A stretch of 64,000 nucleotides of DNA from Amarobacter sp964507025 (GTDB taxonomy: Bacteria > Chloroflexota > Dehalococcoidia > Tepidiformales > Tepidiformaceae), in NCBI GenBank assembly GCA_964507025.1, contig CAZDOK010000006.1:124001-188000 (forward strand). Direction: 5' to 3'. The notes beneath the pieces were generated by a model. It ran no database searches. It was not told the DNA's origin and worked only from the letters and a program-made list of their open reading frames with translations. Of the stretch, positions 8,581-17,463 are shown piece after piece. Position numbers and translations under genes: made by a program. Numbering within the stretch: the first letter of the stretch is position 1; each line of letters opens with the position of its first letter.

Positions 8581-8883
8581 ATGATTACTGTGATCGCCAA
8601 GTTGCAGGCTGTCGCCGGCAAGGAAGCCCAGTTGCGCGCCGTCCTCAACGAAATGGTCGGAAACGTGAAGAAGCACGAGGCGGGCAAGGTCCCGACATAC
8701 TCCCTCCATATCTCGGATAGCGACCCGACGGTCTTCATGTTCTACGAGCAGTACGTCGACGCCGAGGCGTTTGCCGCTCACAGCCAGACCGACCACATGA
8801 AGGCGATGGGGGCCGCCCTGGCTGGCTTGCTCGCCGGCCGGCCGGTTATCGAGCGATACACGAGGATCGCCAGCGTCGACTAA
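8581..8883 (+). CDS. Antibiotic biosynthesis monooxygenase (ABM/YgiN-like) domain protein
   Basis: A 100-residue single-domain protein with a ferredoxin-like alpha-beta fold. MITVIAKLQAVAGKEAQLRAVL is the first strand and helix of the ABM family, and FMFYEQYVDAEAFAAHSQTDHMKA is the family's central signature including the His-x6-His region. Relatives include quinol monooxygenase YgiN and small haem-degrading enzymes; most are cofactor-free or haem-binding dimers. The substrate is not predictable. ATG 8581 has a GGAG 13 bases upstream. It is divergent from the methyltransferase and ends before a hairpin at 8893. Confidence 0.82.
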   Translation: MITVIAKLQAVAGKEAQLRAVLNEMVGNVKKHEAGKVPTYSLHISDSDPTVFMFYEQYVDAEAFAAHSQTDHMKAMGAALAGLLAGRPVIERYTRIASVD

Positions 8884-8892
8884 CGATGGCCG

Positions 8893-8925
8893 CGGGAGCC
8901 GCGCATTGTGGCGGGGCTCCCGTTT
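8893..8925 (+). terminator. Candidate hairpin terminator after the ABM gene
   Basis: CGGGAGCC (8893-8900) pairs perfectly with GGCTCCCG (8915-8922) across a 14-base loop, followed by only three T. It lies 9 bp after the monooxygenase stop. The short T-run makes intrinsic termination uncertain. Confidence 0.4.
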
Positions 8926-8961
8926 GCCCGTAGCCTCCCGCCACGGGACTGTGAGCGGTAG

Positions 8962-9786
8962 ATGGACCTCCTGCGCGCGGCAATCCTCGGCATCGTCCAG
9001 GGCCTCGCCGAGTTCCTGCCGATCTCGTCATCCGGGCACCTGATCCTGGTGCCCTCCCTGTTTGGCTGGGAGGACCAGGGGCTCGCGTTCGATGTGGGCC
9101 TGCATTGTGGCACCCTCCTGGTGCTGCTGGTCTACTTCTGGCGCGATTGGGCGCGGATGCTGGGTGGCGGCTTGCGCGACATCGCTCGGCACCAGGTACG
9201 CTTCACCGATCACTCCCACGAGAGCCGCCTGCTGTGGCTCATCGCGTTTGGGTCGATCCCCGCGGCAGTGGTGGGACTCCTCTTCAACGACTGGATCGAG
9301 GAGAACGTTCGTCAACCATGGGTCGTGGCCATCACCCTCGCCGCGTTCGGCGCTGTGATGCTCGTGGCCGACCAGCGCACCCGAAATCGGCGGGAAATGG
9401 AGACGATCGGCCTGGCCGATGCCGCGTTCATCGGGATGGCACAGGCGGCAGCGCTCATCCCGGGGGTCTCGCGGTCCGGGGCGACGCTCTGCGCGGGACT
9501 GCTCCGGGATATCCGGCGAGACGACGCGGCCCGTTTCGCCTTTTTGCTGGGCACACCCGCCTTTGTGGGCGCTGCCGCGCTGACTGCGCGCGACCTGAGC
9601 GGCCTCTCGGGCCGGGAAAGCGTCGATCTCGGCATCGGCTTTGCGATGTCGGCGATTGTCGGGTTTGCCGTGATTCACTTCCTGTTGCGATACCTGAGAA
9701 CACGGACTCTGCTGCCCTTCGTGCTGTACCGGTTCGTGGTAGCGGCACTCACCCTGGTCATCGGGGGGATCCGCCTCGCCTTCTGA
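8962..9786 (+). CDS. uppP: Undecaprenyl-diphosphatase (bacitracin resistance protein BacA family)
   Basis: 274 residues, a polytopic membrane enzyme that removes the beta-phosphate of undecaprenyl diphosphate, recycling the lipid carrier of peptidoglycan and other envelope polymers. Both UppP signatures are intact: GLAEFLPISSSGHLIL near residue 15 (catalytic Glu and Ser run) and PGVSRSGATL near 170 (catalytic Arg). The length matches the family. About eight hydrophobic helices are visible. The gene stands alone, 56 bp before two dehydrogenase genes. Confidence 0.95.
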   Translation: MDLLRAAILGIVQGLAEFLPISSSGHLILVPSLFGWEDQGLAFDVGLHCGTLLVLLVYFWRDWARMLGGGLRDIARHQVRFTDHSHESRLLWLIAFGSIPAAVVGLLFNDWIEENVRQPWVVAITLAAFGAVMLVADQRTRNRREMETIGLADAAFIGMAQAAALIPGVSRSGATLCAGLLRDIRRDDAARFAFLLGTPAFVGAAALTARDLSGLSGRESVDLGIGFAMSAIVGFAVIHFLLRYLRTRTLLPFVLYRFVVAALTLVIGGIRLAF

Positions 9787-9841
9787 CCGCGGGCGTGCCA
9801 CCCGACGTATCATTCGCGCACATCAAACCCGGAGGAACCCC

Positions 9842-10684
9842 GTGGTCCTTGAGAAACTGCTGCTCGATGGCCCGCCGCGCAGGGTGGTGATCGTGACCGG
9901 CGGCAGCCGTGGGTTGGGCAAAGCGATGGCCATTTCACTTGCCGAGGCGGGAGCGGACATCTGCATCGCCAGCCGCACGCTCTCGCAGCTTGAAGCGGCG
10001 GCAGCCGAGATCAAAGCGGCCGGGGGGCGTGAGCCGCTGGTCGTGCCGACAAACGTCCAGTCGCGGACGGAATGTGACGCGCTCATCGAGAAGACGGTCG
10101 CCCACTTCGGCCGCCTCGACGTGATGCTCAATAACGCGGGCATTGGCGATGCGCGGGGCGCAGGGGCGCGAATCCAAGACCTCGACGATGCCGACTGGCA
10201 CGACACCATCGAAGTGAACCTGTACAGCACCTTCTACTGCTCACGCGCCGCCGTGCGGCACTTCCTGAAGCAGGACCAGGGAGGCGTGATCCTGAACGTG
10301 GCGAGCGGTACGGCACTGCGGTCGTCGCCTCAGTCGATTGGGTACGCGGCAGCGAAGGCCGGAGTCATCTCGCTCACCAAGAGCCTGGCGTCCCAGGTTG
10401 TCGGCGAAAACATCCGGGTGAACTGCATCGTCCCGGGGTTCGTCTCGCAGCGGCCCCCGCGCGACGAAGAAGAGGCCGCGATGCGGAAACAGCGGGGCCG
10501 CTTCATCACCGCGCGGCGGCTCGGGGAAGCCTGGGAACTGGGTCCGCTGGCGGTGTTCCTCTGCTCGGACGCATCGAGCTATGTAACCGGTGAGGCGTTC
10601 GTGATCGATGGCGGAGGACTTGCCGGTGGTGTCGCCCCTACCGGATGGGGCGTGAGCGAGTCGGTGGAGGTGTCCCGTGGCTGA
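9842..10684 (+). CDS. Short-chain dehydrogenase/reductase (SDR), classical type
   Basis: 280 residues. The dinucleotide motif TGGSRGLG (about 21-28), the structural NNAG (about 98-101) and the catalytic YAAAK are all present, with a preceding serine in VASGTALRSS. The C-terminal VTGEAFVIDGGG is typical of FabG-like SDRs. The GTG start is supported by CGGAGGAA six bases upstream. It overlaps the next SDR by 8 bp, so both are translated together. The substrate is unknown; NADPH or NADH preference cannot be set with confidence. Confidence 0.88.
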   Translation: MVLEKLLLDGPPRRVVIVTGGSRGLGKAMAISLAEAGADICIASRTLSQLEAAAAEIKAAGGREPLVVPTNVQSRTECDALIEKTVAHFGRLDVMLNNAGIGDARGAGARIQDLDDADWHDTIEVNLYSTFYCSRAAVRHFLKQDQGGVILNVASGTALRSSPQSIGYAAAKAGVISLTKSLASQVVGENIRVNCIVPGFVSQRPPRDEEEAAMRKQRGRFITARRLGEAWELGPLAVFLCSDASSYVTGEAFVIDGGGLAGGVAPTGWGVSESVEVSRG

Positions 10685-11465
10685 GTGGAATCGCAAACCG
10701 GGCTATGACCTTTCGGGCAAGCGCGCGCTGGTGGTGGGCTTCGGGAACCCCGCGGGGCGTGCCATCGCCCTCGGGCTGGCGGAAGCAGGTGCCGATGTCG
10801 CCGCCGCATCGGCGACGCTTGATGGCGACGAGGTCATGGAGGCGAAGCGTGTCGCAAAGGCGGTTGCCGAGATGGGCCGCAAGTCGCTGGCCCAGGGCTG
10901 GGATGTCACGCTCCCGACGAACGTGCAGGTCGGCCTCAAGCAGGTCATCAAGGAGTTTGGTTCGCCGACGATCCTGGTCTACAACGCCGACGCACCCCTC
11001 GCGAAGCCGCTCGAGAAGGTCACCGATGCGGAGTTCGCGCGGGTGCAGGCGGTGAACCAGAGCGGCGCGTTCTATACGGCGCGGTCGTTTGTTCGAGAGT
11101 TCCCGGAGGGCGAGTCCGGGCGGCTCATTTTCGTGAGCACGATCTTCGCTGAGCGGGGAGTGGAAGGGCTGGCCGCCTATACGACGGCTAAGGCGGGTAT
11201 GGAGGGGCTTTCGGCCGCGCTCAGCCAGGAGCTTGGCGCCCGGAACATGACTTCCAACTGCATCGCCACGGGGTGGATGGACTGGACACCCGGACGTGGG
11301 CCGGACGAGATTGGGGCGAATTTGTTGATGCGGTTTGTCCCGATGCGCCGGTTTGGCAGGGCCGAGGAGCTCGCCGCGCTTGCCGTGCTCCTGGCATCCG
11401 ATGCCGCGGGGTACCTCAACGGGCAGGTGTTCCGCATCGATGGCGGCGTGAGCCAGCACCTGTAG
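10677..11465 (+). CDS. Divergent SDR-family oxidoreductase
   Basis: 262 residues. It keeps the SDR fold and the YTTAK pair (about 167-171) and the VFRIDGG ending, but the cofactor loop is GFGNPAGRA instead of TGxxxGxG, and NNAG is replaced by YNADA. Such changed loops occur in enoyl-ACP reductase (FabI)-like and other atypical SDRs. It starts inside the end of the preceding classical SDR gene. Two adjacent, overlapping SDRs with one canonical and one altered cofactor site may act as a pair or heteromer; that is inference. It is followed 8 bp later by ybaK. Confidence 0.82.
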   Translation: MAEWNRKPGYDLSGKRALVVGFGNPAGRAIALGLAEAGADVAAASATLDGDEVMEAKRVAKAVAEMGRKSLAQGWDVTLPTNVQVGLKQVIKEFGSPTILVYNADAPLAKPLEKVTDAEFARVQAVNQSGAFYTARSFVREFPEGESGRLIFVSTIFAERGVEGLAAYTTAKAGMEGLSAALSQELGARNMTSNCIATGWMDWTPGRGPDEIGANLLMRFVPMRRFGRAEELAALAVLLASDAAGYLNGQVFRIDGGVSQHL

Positions 11466-11473
11466 GACTGCTC

Positions 11474-11950
11474 GTGGGATCGCAAAAGCCGCTCGCGATC
11501 CGCATGCTCGAACAGCGGAAGATCCCGCACCAGGTGTTCGAGTTCGATGACACCATTCGATCGGCCCAGGAGGTCGCGCGGGTTACCGGCACGCCGGCGG
11601 ACCAGGTGCTCAAGACGCTCGTGGTGGAGCAGGAACCTCCTCGCGGAAAGCCCTTCCTCGTGATGATGCCATCGTCGCTGGAGATCGACCTCAAGGTGTT
11701 GGCTCAGTCGCTGGAGCTGAAGAAGCTCCGGATGGCAAGCCACCGCGACGCCGAAGCCCAGACCGGGCTCAAGGTGGGAGGGATCAGCGCCCTCGCGCTG
11801 CTGGGCAAGGGGTTCCCGGTGCTCATCGAAGAGACTGCGACGCTCTTCGACGACATCCTGGTGAGCGCCGGCCAGCGTGGCTGGGACGTACGCCTGCGGC
11901 TCGCCGACCTCCTGGAGCTCACGGGGGCCCGTCCGTTGCGGGCCGTCTAA
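11474..11950 (+). CDS. ybaK: YbaK/EbsC-family aminoacyl-tRNA deacylase (Cys-tRNA(Pro) type)
   Basis: 158 residues. The family hydrolyses mischarged aminoacyl-tRNA in trans, classically Cys-tRNA(Pro). The conserved Lys lies in QVLKTLVV (about 43) and the substrate loop in GGISALALLGKGFPVLI (about 108-124). GTG 11474 has AGGA upstream and gives the family length; the open frame extends further upstream through the SDR gene, which is not credible. It is the last gene of a short plus-strand group, tail to tail with the helicase 5 bp away. Confidence 0.87.
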   Translation: MGSQKPLAIRMLEQRKIPHQVFEFDDTIRSAQEVARVTGTPADQVLKTLVVEQEPPRGKPFLVMMPSSLEIDLKVLAQSLELKKLRMASHRDAEAQTGLKVGGISALALLGKGFPVLIEETATLFDDILVSAGQRGWDVRLRLADLLELTGARPLRAV

Positions 11951-11955
11951 CGGCG

Positions 11956-13686
11956 TTACCGAAGCAACTCCGTGTAGCGCCGCTTCATCCAGTCGCCTTT
12001 GTCCCGGTACTCGGCAGGCGTCGAGAGGGTGCCCTTTCGGCCGGATTCGCGGGCATAGGCGAGGTTGAGCGAGGCATGGTGGTTCTCCCCCTGGCCGAGC
12101 CGCTTCGCACGCTCGCGAGCAGCGCGGTTCGTCCAGGTTCGGCAATACTCGATCGCCTCCTGGAGCTCGCCCGCGATATCGACGACTTCGACACGGGGAG
12201 CTTCGATCGCCTGTGGCGCGGACCGGGGCGGGGGCGCAGCCACGCCGAACATGGTGAGCTGTTGCCCTTCGACGAACCGGCCTGTCTCGTCGAGGTACGC
12301 GTCGCCCGCCTCCTCAACATCGAGGATCTCCGCGACCGGGCGCGCGTCGTCGGGTTCGGTCTCGGTACCTTCGTCCTCGAGGAACGGCCCCGACGTGTCG
12401 TCCGAAGAAGCCTGGTCGGGTCGCACGGCGACCGGCGGAGACTCGCGCTCCAAGTGCTCGATGATGGACGCGAGCCGCGGGTCCCGGCCAATGAAGACAT
12501 TGAGGATGTTCTGGGAGTCCGGGAGCGCGTGGTTGTACCGGAGCCCGCGGCCCAGCTGCTGGATCACTGGCTCCCGGCTAAACACGGCATCGAGCTTCAA
12601 CAGGACACTGACGGTCGGCGCGTCGAATCCTTCGCTTGCCTTCTTGACCTGGATAAGGACGTCGTACTTGCCGGCATGAAAGTCCGCCATGCGGCGGTCG
12701 TTCTCGGCGATGCCGATGTCCTCGCCACTGTGGACAACGACGCAACGCAGCGCAGGATGCCATCGACCGAACACCCGGTGGAGGTGATTGGCGTGTTCGG
12801 TCGTCGCTGCGAACACGAGGCCCTGGTGCTGCCCCGGGCTGACCTGGTTCTTTCGCTGAAGGGTAAGCGCGAACTCCCGAACCAGCGGCTGGACATAATC
12901 TTCATTCCAGCGCAGCTGTTGTCGAACACAGCGCTGGTCGAAGTCGGGGAGCTCCGCCATCTGCGATGCGGTGAACTCGTACACCTCGCCTTCGGCATTT
13001 CGCAGTTCAACCGCATAGTCCTTCATCTGCATGTTCAGGCGTTTGAGGATGCCGCCTTCCTTCCATGCCTGGCGCATGGTGACGTGGAGGAGGGGGTCGA
13101 TGACATGGCCGTCGAGTTCGTCGTCGTACACGTACCGCGCGCCCGCGAGCGGGTCGCGGTCGAGCCGGACCGGCGTTGCCGAAAGGAGCAATGTGCTGTG
13201 CACGGGGAGCCGGGCGAGTGCCTGCGCCCACTGGCCCCGTTCACCAAGGTGGTGGGCCTCATCGCACACGAGGTGGACGCGCCGGCCCTTGCAGAGCTTT
13301 GCATAACGGTGCGGAGCTGCCGCAACCTGCTGATAGCTGGCCACGATGAAGTTCGCGGCAGTCGCGCCAATGCGCTCCAGTGAAGCGTTCTCAGCGAGGA
13401 TCTTGCGGATGGTCCGGGTGCTGCCGATGACGCGCAGCGCTTTCTCGACGCCGTTATAGACCTGGGTCCTGAGGACATCGGTGGGAGTGAGGTAGAGGCA
13501 GGTATCGGCACTGGCGACGCCTGACGCGACCTCGAATGATCCAACACCGATGACGGTCTTGCCATAACCAACGGGAACCACCACGAGCTCCGATGTTGAG
13601 CCGGAGCGCAGCGCTTCGGCAAACCGTTTGAGCGCCTCGGCCTGGCCGGGGCGCAGCCGGGGAGGGGCGGCGTGGTTGACGCTCAC
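11956..13686 (-). CDS. DEAD/DEAH-box superfamily 2 helicase
   Basis: 576 residues. Motif I is VGYGKT (about 39-44), motif II CDEAHHL, motif III LLSATPVR, motif V ASEGFDAPTV and motif VI QQLGRGLRY, so both RecA-like lobes are complete. This set resembles the helicase part of type III restriction and UvrB-like proteins. The last 180 residues are acidic and low in pattern, ending in a basic tail. There is no methylase or specificity gene nearby, so it is not obviously part of a restriction system. The start is GTG at 13686. It could be an orphan repair or defence helicase. Confidence 0.85.
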   Translation of the reverse strand: MSVNHAAPPRLRPGQAEALKRFAEALRSGSTSELVVVPVGYGKTVIGVGSFEVASGVASADTCLYLTPTDVLRTQVYNGVEKALRVIGSTRTIRKILAENASLERIGATAANFIVASYQQVAAAPHRYAKLCKGRRVHLVCDEAHHLGERGQWAQALARLPVHSTLLLSATPVRLDRDPLAGARYVYDDELDGHVIDPLLHVTMRQAWKEGGILKRLNMQMKDYAVELRNAEGEVYEFTASQMAELPDFDQRCVRQQLRWNEDYVQPLVREFALTLQRKNQVSPGQHQGLVFAATTEHANHLHRVFGRWHPALRCVVVHSGEDIGIAENDRRMADFHAGKYDVLIQVKKASEGFDAPTVSVLLKLDAVFSREPVIQQLGRGLRYNHALPDSQNILNVFIGRDPRLASIIEHLERESPPVAVRPDQASSDDTSGPFLEDEGTETEPDDARPVAEILDVEEAGDAYLDETGRFVEGQQLTMFGVAAPPPRSAPQAIEAPRVEVVDIAGELQEAIEYCRTWTNRAARERAKRLGQGENHHASLNLAYARESGRKGTLSTPAEYRDKGDWMKRRYTELLR

Positions 13687-13789
13687 GATGGGGTCACGGA
13701 TTCCAAGCGGGGAGTGATTTCAGCCTAGGCGGACTCGGCTCCCGGTGTCACCACCGGCGCCGCGACAAGTCGTCATGCGCGGTACGGGG

Positions 13790-14644
13790 TCAATCGCTCG
13801 ATGCGAGTGGGATGAACGCGCGGTACTGGAACACCGGGTTTACGCTGCCAGTTCCACTCGGGCTGGCTGCGGCCGAGGGCTCCTTCAGGAGGTACTGGCT
13901 GGCCATCCAGCCCGTGCCCGAGGGCGTCTGCACCTGGATCCAGGTCAGGCCGGCTGAGGTCACCGGCCCGCCGAGCACCGTGGTGCTCGTGCCGTGGGCC
14001 ACGCAGGTGATGACGTTCCCGACCGGTTCGGTTCGCAGGTTCAGGCATTCACCCGGCGTGTTCACGCGTGCGCGGTCGCCGAGCGCGAAGCTGGCAGCCG
14101 CTTCCGGCCGTGGTGCACGGGCTGCAGCTGGCGGAGTGGACCCCGCCGTGATCCGATAGATGTGGAAGTTGAGGACCCGGGCGCTCGAAAGCGCCACCGG
14201 GTCGTAGCCGGGACGGAGACGGACCATGCCGTCCCACTGCTGGTTCGAGTCGATGACGTCGAACGTGCCGTCGCCGTTGGCTTCGAGGATGATGGCGGTG
14301 TGGAGGCCGGGATAGTCGGCGTCGGGACTCGTCCAGCGGTCGTTGGCGATCTGGATGATGTCGCCGGGACCGGCCTCGTCGAGGCTCACTTCGAGGGCGC
14401 CGGCTTCGATGTAGCCCTGGCGGTAATCGAAACCTACCGTCTTCCCCGTTGCGTCGAAGACGATTTTCTTCATCCATTGCCAGCACTCGCCCTGCCAGGT
14501 CCCGAGGTCCTGCATGGCGCGTTCGGCAATGGCGTTGGAGGTAGTCGTAGCAGTGACACGGCCAACGAGGCCCACTGCGGCGAGTGTGGCGACAACGGCG
14601 ACCAGGATGGTTGCCAGGGTCGGCCGGTGCGGGGACAACGGCAT
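13790..14644 (-). CDS. Exported protein with CHAP/NlpC-like and SH3-type domains
   Basis: 284 residues. A hydrophobic N-terminus (about 10-32) acts as signal peptide or anchor. Residues about 40-165 have the layout of a cysteine peptidase/amidase of CHAP type, with a Cys in QGECWQWMKK and a His in GLHTAIILE. Residues about 195-260 form a bacterial SH3 domain (LNLRTEP, TWIQVQTPSGTGWMASQYLL), which usually binds cell-wall peptides. A role in peptidoglycan remodelling is inferred. The catalytic pair is present but the region is divergent, so it may be only a binding protein. Confidence 0.7.
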   Translation of the reverse strand: MPLSPHRPTLATILVAVVATLAAVGLVGRVTATTTSNAIAERAMQDLGTWQGECWQWMKKIVFDATGKTVGFDYRQGYIEAGALEVSLDEAGPGDIIQIANDRWTSPDADYPGLHTAIILEANGDGTFDVIDSNQQWDGMVRLRPGYDPVALSSARVLNFHIYRITAGSTPPAAARAPRPEAAASFALGDRARVNTPGECLNLRTEPVGNVITCVAHGTSTTVLGGPVTSAGLTWIQVQTPSGTGWMASQYLLKEPSAAASPSGTGSVNPVFQYRAFIPLASSD

Positions 14645-14808
14645 CAGAACACCTGCTCCAGTTTCCTGAGGGCTTGAAGCACCCTAACCGAGGATTTGGG
14701 CAAGCACAACCGGAATTTACCCTTAGCCTGGCAGCTGGTGCTTCGCCGGTTGGTGGTGCTGCTTCTATCGACGGTGCAGCACGCCGACGCCAGAGCCCGG
14801 CGGTCGAA

Positions 14809-14837
14809 TTCATCGCGAGTGGCTCGCGACGTATGAT
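14809..14837 (+). promoter_or_regulatory. Promoter with a 17-bp palindrome in the spacer, before the CoA-transferase fusion
   Basis: A good -10 (TATGAT, 14832-14837) lies 17 bases after TTCATC (14809-14814). Between them sits a perfect palindrome, TCGCGAG-tgg-CTCGCGA (14813-14829). Transcription would begin at about 14844, next to ATG 14846, and no Shine-Dalgarno is visible, so a leaderless message is likely. A regulator bound in the spacer would block or remodel the promoter. Confidence 0.45.
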
Positions 14838-14845
14838 CCGGGCCC

Positions 14846-17209
14846 ATGACCGTCCCCCAGCCCCTCTCAGGGCTCCGCGTGATCGAATGTGCCGGGTGGA
14901 ATGGCGTGCTCGCGGGCCGATTGCTCGCCGATGGCGGCGCCGAGGTGGTCCGCATCGTGCCGCCATCCGGCGACCCGCTCGCCGGTGAGCCGCCGTTCTT
15001 CGGGGCGGGTGGACCGTCGATACAGGAAGCCTGGTACAACGCGGGCAAGTCGACCCTCGCGCTCGACCTGGATGGTCCGAGTGGTCGCGCAGCATTCCTC
15101 CGCCTGGTGGCCGCCGCGGACATCCTGATCGAGGACTGGCCCCCCGGGGCGGCACCGTTCGGGCGCGGCGAGCTTGAGGACGCGAACCCCGCGCTGGCAC
15201 GGGTCTCCGTGACACCAATGGGGTTCGATGGTCCGCTGGCCGGCTGGCGGGCGAACGACCTTGTCGCCAATGCGATGTGCGGTTCGGCCTCGGTGACGGG
15301 AAGTGCCTCGACAGCGCCGCTCTCGGGGTACGGCAATCAGAGCCATCACACCGTAGGGCTGTATGCGGCCGTGTGTGCGCTGGCGGCACATCGCGCTGCC
15401 CGGGCGATCGGCAACTTCCAGCATGTCGATCTGGCGGCCCACGAGGCCCTGGTGAGCTGCACCGAACAGGTGTTGATGGAGTGGTTCTTCCCCGATGGCG
15501 TCTGGAAGACGAGCATCGCTCCCCGCCAGGGCAGCCTGCACTGGAGTGGCGCCTACCAGGTCTACACGGCCGCGGACGGCCACGGGCTGATGGTGACTGC
15601 CTCGCTGAAGCTTACCGAGGTGCTGGTTCCGTGGCTGGTCGAAGAAGGGGCCGCCCAGGAACTCGCCGACCGCGAGAAGTACCCCAATGTGGTTGCGATG
15701 GTGCGGAATCTCCCCTACGTCATGAAGGTGTTACGCGAGTGGGTCGCAGGCCGGAACGGCGAGGCTCTCTTCTTCGAAGCGCAACGCCGCCACCAACCCT
15801 TCGGGGTTGTCTGGAACATCGAAGAGTCGCTCACGAAAAGCCCACAGATCGCCGCCCGTGGCTACCTCGGCGAACAGGACGTCCCGGGCTTCGGCAGCGT
15901 GCTGTTCCCCGGCCGGTTTTTTCGCACATCGGCCGATGGTCCCCACCCGGCTCCGGGGAGGCGCGTTGAGGATGTCGACTGGCGCCAGCGAGAGCGACCG
16001 GTGCGGGCCGCGGGCGTTCCCCCGGCGCATCCCCTCGATGGCGTGCGGATCATGGACTTCACGCACGTGCTGGCCGGCCCGTTCGGTACGCGGGTGCTCG
16101 GCGACCTGGGCGCCGACGTCATCAAGGTGGGGACCGCGGCGCGTGGAGGCGGGGCGAACGCCCCGGATCACCCGTACTACGTGTCCTGGAACCGTAACAA
16201 GCGCAGTGTCACGATCAATATGGCGCACGAGGACGGCCGAAGGGTGGCCCGCCTCCTGGCCGCGAAGTCGGACGTCATCATCGAGAACTTCAGCGCGGGC
16301 GTGTTGAAGCGCTGGGGACTGGACCGCGAATCGCTGGCCGCCACCCACCCCGGCGTGAGCGTCATTTCGATGGGCGGCATGGGGCAGGATGGCCCATGGA
16401 AAGACTTCGTCACCTATGCGCCGACGATCCACGCGCTTACCGGCCTCACGTATCTGACGAACCCGCCGGGCGAATACACACTCGGATACGGCTTTTCGCT
16501 CACCGACCACCTGAGCGGGCTGGCGGCGGCCCTGGCGGCGCTCCAGGCGCTCGAGTACCGCGAACGGACTGGAAGCGGACTGAGTATCGACCTGTCGCAG
16601 TACGAGCTGGGTCTCGGCATCATGGCGCCGGCGCTACTCGACTACCTGGCCAACAGCAGGAACCCGGAGCCTGTTGGGAACCGGCACCCGTTTGGTGCGT
16701 GGGCTCCCCACGGCATCTACCGCTGCGCCGGCGACGACCAGTGGGTCGCCATCGCGGTCCGGGGCGACTCCGAATGGGGGGCGCTCGCTCAACTGATGGG
16801 CCGGGCGGAGCTTCGGACAGACTCGCGATTCGCTACCCACGAGTCGCGAGTGGCCCACGCCGACGCCCTGGACGCAACTATCGAGGCGTGGACCGTTCAT
16901 ATCGACCGCTACGAGGTCGCACGCAGGTGCCAGGCGGCTGGAATCGCGGCGGGGCCTGTACAGAACGCCGCCGACCTGACCGGACGGGACGAGCAGCTGG
17001 CTGCGAGGGGGTTCTTCGGCACGGCGACGGCCGACAGCCGGGGTACGTATGGGATCGACCGTTTCCCGGCTCGGTTCAATGGCCTGCGCCCGCCGGAGTA
17101 CCGGGGCGTCCGCCAGACGGGTGCCGACACCTTCGCGGTTGTCAGCGAATTGCTGGGCCTGCCGGACGACGAAGTAGCCGAGTTGCTGGCGAGCGGCGCG
17201 TTGAACTGA
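14846..17209 (+). CDS. Two-domain CaiB/BaiF (family III) CoA-transferase
   Basis: 787 residues, about twice the family length. Two complete CoA-transferase III units are joined: residues about 1-385 (opens LSGLRVIECAGWNGVLAGRLL; VDLAAHEALV) and about 390-787 (opens LDGVRIMDFTHVLAGPFGTR; IDLSQYELGL). Family III enzymes move CoA between carboxylic acids through an aspartyl-CoA intermediate. The two halves differ clearly, so only one may be catalytic. The second half shares WxAIxxRxDxEWxAL with the protein at 34801 and the first half resembles that at 36114, so it looks like a fused version of that split pair. The acid substrates are not predictable. Confidence 0.9.
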   Translation: MTVPQPLSGLRVIECAGWNGVLAGRLLADGGAEVVRIVPPSGDPLAGEPPFFGAGGPSIQEAWYNAGKSTLALDLDGPSGRAAFLRLVAAADILIEDWPPGAAPFGRGELEDANPALARVSVTPMGFDGPLAGWRANDLVANAMCGSASVTGSASTAPLSGYGNQSHHTVGLYAAVCALAAHRAARAIGNFQHVDLAAHEALVSCTEQVLMEWFFPDGVWKTSIAPRQGSLHWSGAYQVYTAADGHGLMVTASLKLTEVLVPWLVEEGAAQELADREKYPNVVAMVRNLPYVMKVLREWVAGRNGEALFFEAQRRHQPFGVVWNIEESLTKSPQIAARGYLGEQDVPGFGSVLFPGRFFRTSADGPHPAPGRRVEDVDWRQRERPVRAAGVPPAHPLDGVRIMDFTHVLAGPFGTRVLGDLGADVIKVGTAARGGGANAPDHPYYVSWNRNKRSVTINMAHEDGRRVARLLAAKSDVIIENFSAGVLKRWGLDRESLAATHPGVSVISMGGMGQDGPWKDFVTYAPTIHALTGLTYLTNPPGEYTLGYGFSLTDHLSGLAAALAALQALEYRERTGSGLSIDLSQYELGLGIMAPALLDYLANSRNPEPVGNRHPFGAWAPHGIYRCAGDDQWVAIAVRGDSEWGALAQLMGRAELRTDSRFATHESRVAHADALDATIEAWTVHIDRYEVARRCQAAGIAAGPVQNAADLTGRDEQLAARGFFGTATADSRGTYGIDRFPARFNGLRPPEYRGVRQTGADTFAVVSELLGLPDDEVAELLASGALN

Positions 17210-17463
17210 GCCGTGCAATCCCTCGGAGGCCGGTTTTTGTTCGTTTCCCTTGCGCAAATGGACGCGGCAGCGAAGCGCGGGGTTTTCCCTGATCCACCGC
17301 GATTTCACTCGTGTAACACTTGGGCGAATGAGTGGTACACTCCCGCTGAAGTTACTCGTAGGTTGATGAATCCCCCGTTGGCAACCTCTTTCTATGGCAT
17401 CACTCTGCTGTCAGCGCCGGCGTCCGCACTGGCAGCCCTTGCACGGACGGGGCTGCCCGGCTG

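Noticed and set aside
11956..13686. Possible restriction-modification or phage-defence locus around the DEAH helicase
   Set aside because: No methylase, specificity or nuclease gene is adjacent, and the neighbours are housekeeping-like genes.
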